Shown piece after piece: positions 58,973-64,000 of a stretch of DNA of 64,000 nucleotides (its first letter is position 1; every line of letters begins with the position of its first letter). The notes under the pieces were generated by a model, which saw nothing but the letters and a program-made list of their open reading frames with translations, ran no database searches and had not been told where the DNA came from. The position numbers and the translations under genes are program-made. Where the stretch lies: the NCBI RefSeq assembly GCF_041381155.1, contig NC_091135.1:50542086-50606085 (forward strand), given 5' to 3'. This DNA is from Argopecten irradians. Lineage: Eukaryota > Mollusca > Bivalvia > Pectinida > Pectinidae.

Positions 58973-60739
58973 GTTCTTGTTCCTTCTATCCCAGATAAAT
59001 GTATATTATGCCTAGTATTAACCAGGTTTACACAATGTTAAATTAAACGCTGCCAACATGTTTAAACACATAATAAACATACTCTACATACATAGAATGA
59101 AATACAAGGAAAAATAAAAGCTAGGCAAGATAACCAATAGAGGTCAAAGGTCAAAGTGAAGCGAGTGACCAATCATTTTCTTTGTGATATAGTATAGGTT
59201 ATTCAAGCGTAGCGTATCCTGTATTTATTTGATATAAATGTATGTGGTAATAGGGCCGTTTGTTTTAGACTGTAAAATAACTTGTGTTTGCTCACTTGCG
59301 ATAGGGGAAACGTGTGTCATTTTTGGCTGTATTTATGGTGCTTTAATGAAAACATTTCATATTTCGCCTTCTTATTGGCGTTTCGTGAAAAAAAATACCC
59401 TCAGTACACATTTCCGAAGATGAACGAGGAACTACATTGTACCGTTGATGACAAGTAATCTTAGATTATTTATCTCAATTTTCGGAACGCTGCCCACGGC
59501 GACCGCTTGAATGAGCTGTGCGAGCATTTGTCTTATAATTTATTGCTTACTGTTCATTTTGACAAATTATCAATCGGAAAATCCGGATAATGTTTTCTGG
59601 AAATTAGCGGAAATCATCTATTTTTTTCTAATTGATTACCCCACTCCAACGAAAAGGAGTAACATAATAAGTGTGTTTAAATAATGTTTATTTAGTTTGT
59701 AAATCCGACAAAGGACGAAGATGAAAATTCTCCAAAATGTATTTGATGTAGTTTATTTTCTTTCAAGTCTAATAATTATGCTCAGAATTATTCGTTAATG
59801 ATATCGGCCAAGTCATAGTATGTATGCTTACAAAACTCATCAATCGATAAAGAGTTCGCTTTGTAATACGAAAACAGATGATATTAGGAAAACAATTGAT
59901 TAAAGCATATAAAGATAACAATTTTGATGTGCATTATTAATCATATTCTTATATAACTGTATCACGTTCTTTGTGTGTACTTGTTTACTCTAAAAAAATT
60001 TGAACGATCAATTTTAAGTTGATATCAACCTGCGTTTAATTTGATGACAAACTTTATGTAGAATAATTTCGATACGTTTGATCTGTGATGAGGTATCTCC
60101 TGAAAGAGAAAGTGCGATAAAGCAAGAACGATACTTCTAGTTGCATCAATAACTAGAAGTCATAGGAATCAATAACAAAAACCAGTGATGCAGCGAAATA
60201 TCAATTATAAGTTTGCATTGACACAGCCTACGGCTGCAAAGTCTAAATATTCAAAGCGAGGATATGATTAACTATTCAGGTTTTTTTTCTCTCGTTTTCA
60301 ATACTACTTTTCACTATTGATTTGTTCATTATAAATATCATTCAGATTGCTCTTTAAACAAATTGTGTATGTGTCGTATCATTAGGCGGTAACACAGTGT
60401 TGATTAACCAGACGTAACATGGTCAGCATGTTGTCGATGTTAAGTTCATCCTGATTACTCGTATGGTGATGACTGAACCTGTTTTGGAACTCAAGGCATA
60501 TCTGAGTTTGATATATTTGGAAGACTAATGTAAAGACGTGGGAGTAAAAAGCGTGACTTCGATATAAAACAATCGTGTCTCTGTGCATACAATTATAGAC
60601 TCCAAAATCGTCCTAATTATTTCGTAGGTTCCCCTACACTTATGTGACGTCACTTTTTTGTGCGGTTAAGTAGAAAGGTTTTATCTTCTATGTATTTTGG
60701 CTTATAGGTATAGTACCCCTTTATCCCCCTGCCTTTAGA
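58973..60739. other. Intergenic DNA, nothing recognised
   Basis: AT-rich unique sequence; ORFs do not exceed about 70 codons. Confidence 0.5.
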
Positions 60740-61452
60740 TGTGATTTAACAACCTCAGATATATGCGTTTGTTGTAAGTGACTGAGTGGTGAATGTGGTA
60801 TGGGGGTCCAGTATACAGTGTACCTCACTGATGTATGCCGCTAAAGACGCCAAAGAGCACACTTTATCATTTCAAAATCGACTACCAGTCGCTCCACTCC
60901 ATTTCTATTAAACATTGATTCGATGTTGACTCTCAGTTTTATATACCAGAGTTGGCCTTACAAGTAGGGCGTTAAAGTTATATTTGCCGACTATGAAAGG
61001 TGACAAAATGTAGGATCATATCTTCTAACTGACCTCCTTTCTAAAGCCTCTCTTGGCACTGTCTCTCTTAGTCTTTTGACCATAAGTTGAGCGCCGCTTG
61101 CCCTTTTGAGGAAAGCTCTGGATTCTATTCCCTGTCCATCATACATGTGTTTTGTATATAAAAAGTAGTAGTTTCTGTTCCTGTTCTGCGCACGACATTA
61201 CAGGAGTGGGGCGACCAGTTCGCCTGTTGTCAGTATAATGTGACAAGGAGGGATTGTTGGTGTCTTCTGTGATATGCTTCAGTGACATAGCACTATAAAA
61301 GGGGCAAGCTTTCCGCTATACAAGAAGACACAACATGAAATTACAAACCTCTCCCAAAAAACCCACCTCGCAATTCACACATACAAGATAATTCATACAT
61401 GGGATGTTGCCCATGACCTTGGCTGTTAATAGAACGTAAATATAGTAACTAA
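60740..61452 (+). mobile_element. R-family locus: decayed antisense fragment followed by a long sense copy
   Basis: 60800-60955 carries diverged antisense R words (ACCTCACTGATGTATGCCGC, AAAGACGCCAAAGAGCAC). 60962-61452 is a near full-length sense copy: AAGTAGGGCGTTAAAG, TTGAGCGCCGCTTGCCC, GTCAGTATAATGTGACAAGG, CAGTGACATAGCACTATAAA, CTGTTAATAGAACGTAAATA, with a decayed A-rich tail. Confidence 0.65.
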
Positions 61453-62090
61453 AAAACTAAACCAAATCTGGCCAGGATCGAATGTCAAACATCCGATGAA
61501 AGGAAACTTCCTTCAGAAGTAGGAGAATTCTCATAATTTGCTACATTTCCCCAACCAGGCCCTCCGTTTATACAACATTGGTTTCCCTTCACCCATCAGA
61601 CCAAATTAAAACCTAGTCACTTTATTCCAACAGAAAGAAAAAAAGAATTTTTAAGAATTTGCAATATTTACCCTCCACCACTCAAGCCCCAGGGGAACCA
61701 GGCCCACCGTTTATACAAAATTGTTTCCCCTTCACCAAGGGAAGCTTCCGACCAAATTAGAGCAAAATCCCTTCATTCCTACATAAGAAGATGAATGTGT
61801 AAGCATTTATTACTTTTCTCCTTTAGGGCCCCGCCATTCAGGCCCCCGAGGGTCCATACACTCCTTTCATTCAAAATTGGTTTGTTTCCCTTTACCGAAG
61901 GAAGCTTTAGATCAAATTAAAACCAAATCCGTTCACTCAAACATGAGGAGGAATTTTAAAGAACTTGCAATATTTCCGTTATTGGTCCCGCCCCTCAGGC
62001 TCCTACAGTGACAGGCCCACTGTTTATAATACAAGATTGGTTCCCCTTCAGCCAACCAAGCTACAGAACACAGGACTACATGTACATATG
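61453..62090. repeat. Degenerate tandem repeat, about four units of 140-150 bp
   Basis: Recurring words in order are CAGGCCC followed by CCGTTTATACAA, TTGGTTTCCCTTCACC, ACCAAATTA-AACC and a stretch near GCCCCGCC. The units are strongly diverged. They resemble internal units of the CTAA-ended elements in their GCCCC-rich style, but no element ends were found here. Confidence 0.5.
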
Positions 62091-63504
62091 GTTTGGGTTC
62101 TTTTAGTTCCAAATCTCTCACATTTTCAAAACTGTTATTTAGTACTTAAATTGTTGTGTTTGATATATCTATTTTATCCCTAATTTATTTTTTTAAAGAT
62201 AGTTTTCTAATTTTGCAGTTCAGTTACCATGGTAATCACTCGAAATATGCATAAATTATGAAAATGTGAAAAAAAGTTTTTTATTTTAGAAATCAAACAG
62301 CGCATCCCTAGACAAACTTTATATTTCCCCTCAAGATGTATTTGAAGAGCATTCATATTCTCAGTTCAGTTTATTCAAGGATGCGCTCTATGGTTTCAAA
62401 GACAAAAAACAATTGACTAAAATTGTCCAAATTCGTCATTGTCATAATTTATGGGTATTTTGGATGGTTACCCTGGCGATTACAGCTACAATATAAAAAA
62501 GTAGTCATTCTAGCTGAATACGAAATTTACAAAATATTTAAAATACTTAAAAAACGTTAATCACTAAATAGTGTTTTGAATATTTCATGGAGTTTTGAGC
62601 CAAAAAAGGCCCAAACCATACATATTCCTTTGGTCAAAATCCATTCATCAATTAGTGACAAGTAGGGATATGTTTTTTGAAAAGTTGACCGACGACGGAA
62701 CATAAGATCACCAGCCCTTAAGATAAGCAAAATGCTATCCACATGTAGACCTGTAGTAGGCTCTATGTATATGTAACGTGGATATGGCGAAAGTGATGTG
62801 GTACCAGCGATATTCGTTTTCAATTTGAATGTTTGACAACATGTCTTTTATGTTGGCCATGATCCCACTATAACAACTCTGAGTCAAGTGTTGCAATTAA
62901 CATTTCACATGCATCTATATGTTACATGTGGACATCAGACTTGGTTAATTGCAATGTTATATTATGAGGAATTTTAACGATATCAGTTAAGAATCTTAGC
63001 ATGAAATTCGCCAATATTTTTGTTTATTATTCAGTTATATAGAACAATAGTTTTATGTAATAATTTTCTTCCTGGTGAGGTGTGAAAAATTGCTTCACTG
63101 AATTGTCCCTTTGTCACCGACTCGGCCGCAATAATATGCCATGAATGTAATGTGGTTAATTAGGTAACAGCTATTCCAGTCTACTATGTTTTATACAGAC
63201 GACAACAATATCTGTCCGGTTGAATGAAGAACAACACTATTGTAGCTACTTCTGAAAGAATAGCGTTGGAATAGTAGCAGCTGCCTCACTGCATAATAAT
63301 GAGAGAAATTTCAAATTTTAAATTTTGTACCTTTCCGTACTTAGCAGACAATGTCAGAAGTTATTTGTAGGTGGGCATTGCAATCACGGATTAAAACGGA
63401 TGTTGAATGTCTGTCGTATGACATTGTATCAGCCGAGGACAATCAGAGTATCACACCTAATACTGTGCGTTCCTTTATGATTTGTTATTCTACATGATAG
63501 CAAC
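62091..63504. other. Intergenic DNA with one orphan MITE terminus
   Basis: CACTGAATTGTCCCTTT near 63097-63114 matches the right end of the MITE at 8773-9314, but no partner terminus or TTAA was found. Otherwise AT-rich and featureless. Confidence 0.45.
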
Positions 63505-63842
63505 ATAGTTAACAGTCAGCGTCATGTAAGGACGACCTTCCATGTATATGTGCTGTTTTGCGTGTGTGTAGTGCGAGTTGCGTGTTTTTGCAGACCGCGA
63601 TATATTCATGTTGTGTCTTCTTGAATAGTGAGGCTCTTTATAGTGCTATATCACTGAAACATGCTTCCTAATGCAACACAGTCATATTGTACTGACAACA
63701 AGCAAACCAGCCGTCCAACTTCAGGTGTGCTGAGCGCTAAGCAGGAGCAGAAACTACTACTTTTAAAAACTTTGGTGTGTCTCGGCCATGGGAAAGAACC
63801 TAGAGCTTTCCTCACATGGGCGAACTCTGAACTCAAGGCCAA
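63505..63842 (-). mobile_element. R-family copy, truncated
   Basis: The antisense family order is clear: AACAGTCAGCGTCATGTAAG, TTGTGTCTTCTTGAATAGTG, GTGCTATATCACTGAAACAT, TGAGCGCTAAGCAGGAGCAG, GTGTGTCTCGGCCATGGG, CTCAAGGCCAAAG. The far end is missing. The remaining 158 bp of the window show nothing. Confidence 0.7.
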
Positions 63843-64000
63843 AGAAGCATTCCAAGTGCATATATTTACACTTGCTAGGCTTGTTTACTATACGCAAGTA
63901 CTAGCCGATTTTGTTTACCATAACTGCATGGTAACATTGAACATTGAACTTGTGTATGAAAATGTTCTATGCAACGTAAAGGGGCTACTATTACTAGAAG

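Overview
The window looks like nuclear DNA of a marine bivalve mollusc, possibly a scallop or oyster. That is inferred from an AT-rich, intron-poor, repeat-dense landscape, from Toll-like LRR/TIR receptor genes, and from dispersed repeats of kinds known in bivalves (tRNA-derived SINEs, TTAA-flanked MITEs, elements with tandem-repeat cores). No species is assigned.

The only convincing protein genes are three paralogues on the + strand in the first 25 kb. Gene 1 (5568-6791) is a signal peptide plus ectodomain that stops on the last cysteine of the LRR C-terminal cap. Gene 2 (11007-12560) has the same ectodomain, a membrane segment and a short tail without a TIR domain. Gene 3 (22342-24363) has ectodomain, membrane segment and a complete cytoplasmic TIR domain. 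All three share a 12-cysteine ectodomain with almost perfectly conserved spacing, whose first 230 or so residues are not recognisable LRRs. The set resembles a signalling receptor with a membrane-bound and a secreted TIR-less relative, which could act as decoys, co-receptors or pattern-binding proteins; that role is inferred.

The rest is repeat-dominated. A 35-bp minisatellite lies at 2840-3722. Candidate TTAA-flanked MITEs lie at 8773-9314, 19002-19338 and 20578-21589. One SINE-like family, called R here, recurs from 10 kb to 64 kb and shares its 3' tail with a tRNA-Ser-derived SINE, called S1 here. A broken Ty3/gypsy fossil is at about 26.9-27.9 kb. A 43-bp minisatellite (30165-35460) is split by a 3.9-kb Helitron/pearl-like element that carries its own 145-bp array; two further members of that family follow at 38.0 and 39.9 kb. 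A 5.9-kb array of about 140 42-bp units (44155-50075) produces long but meaningless open frames. A nested set, MITE inside R inside R, is at 54.9-56.7 kb. From 25 kb to the end no convincing host gene was found; one weak protein-like ORF lies at 52.3-52.6 kb.
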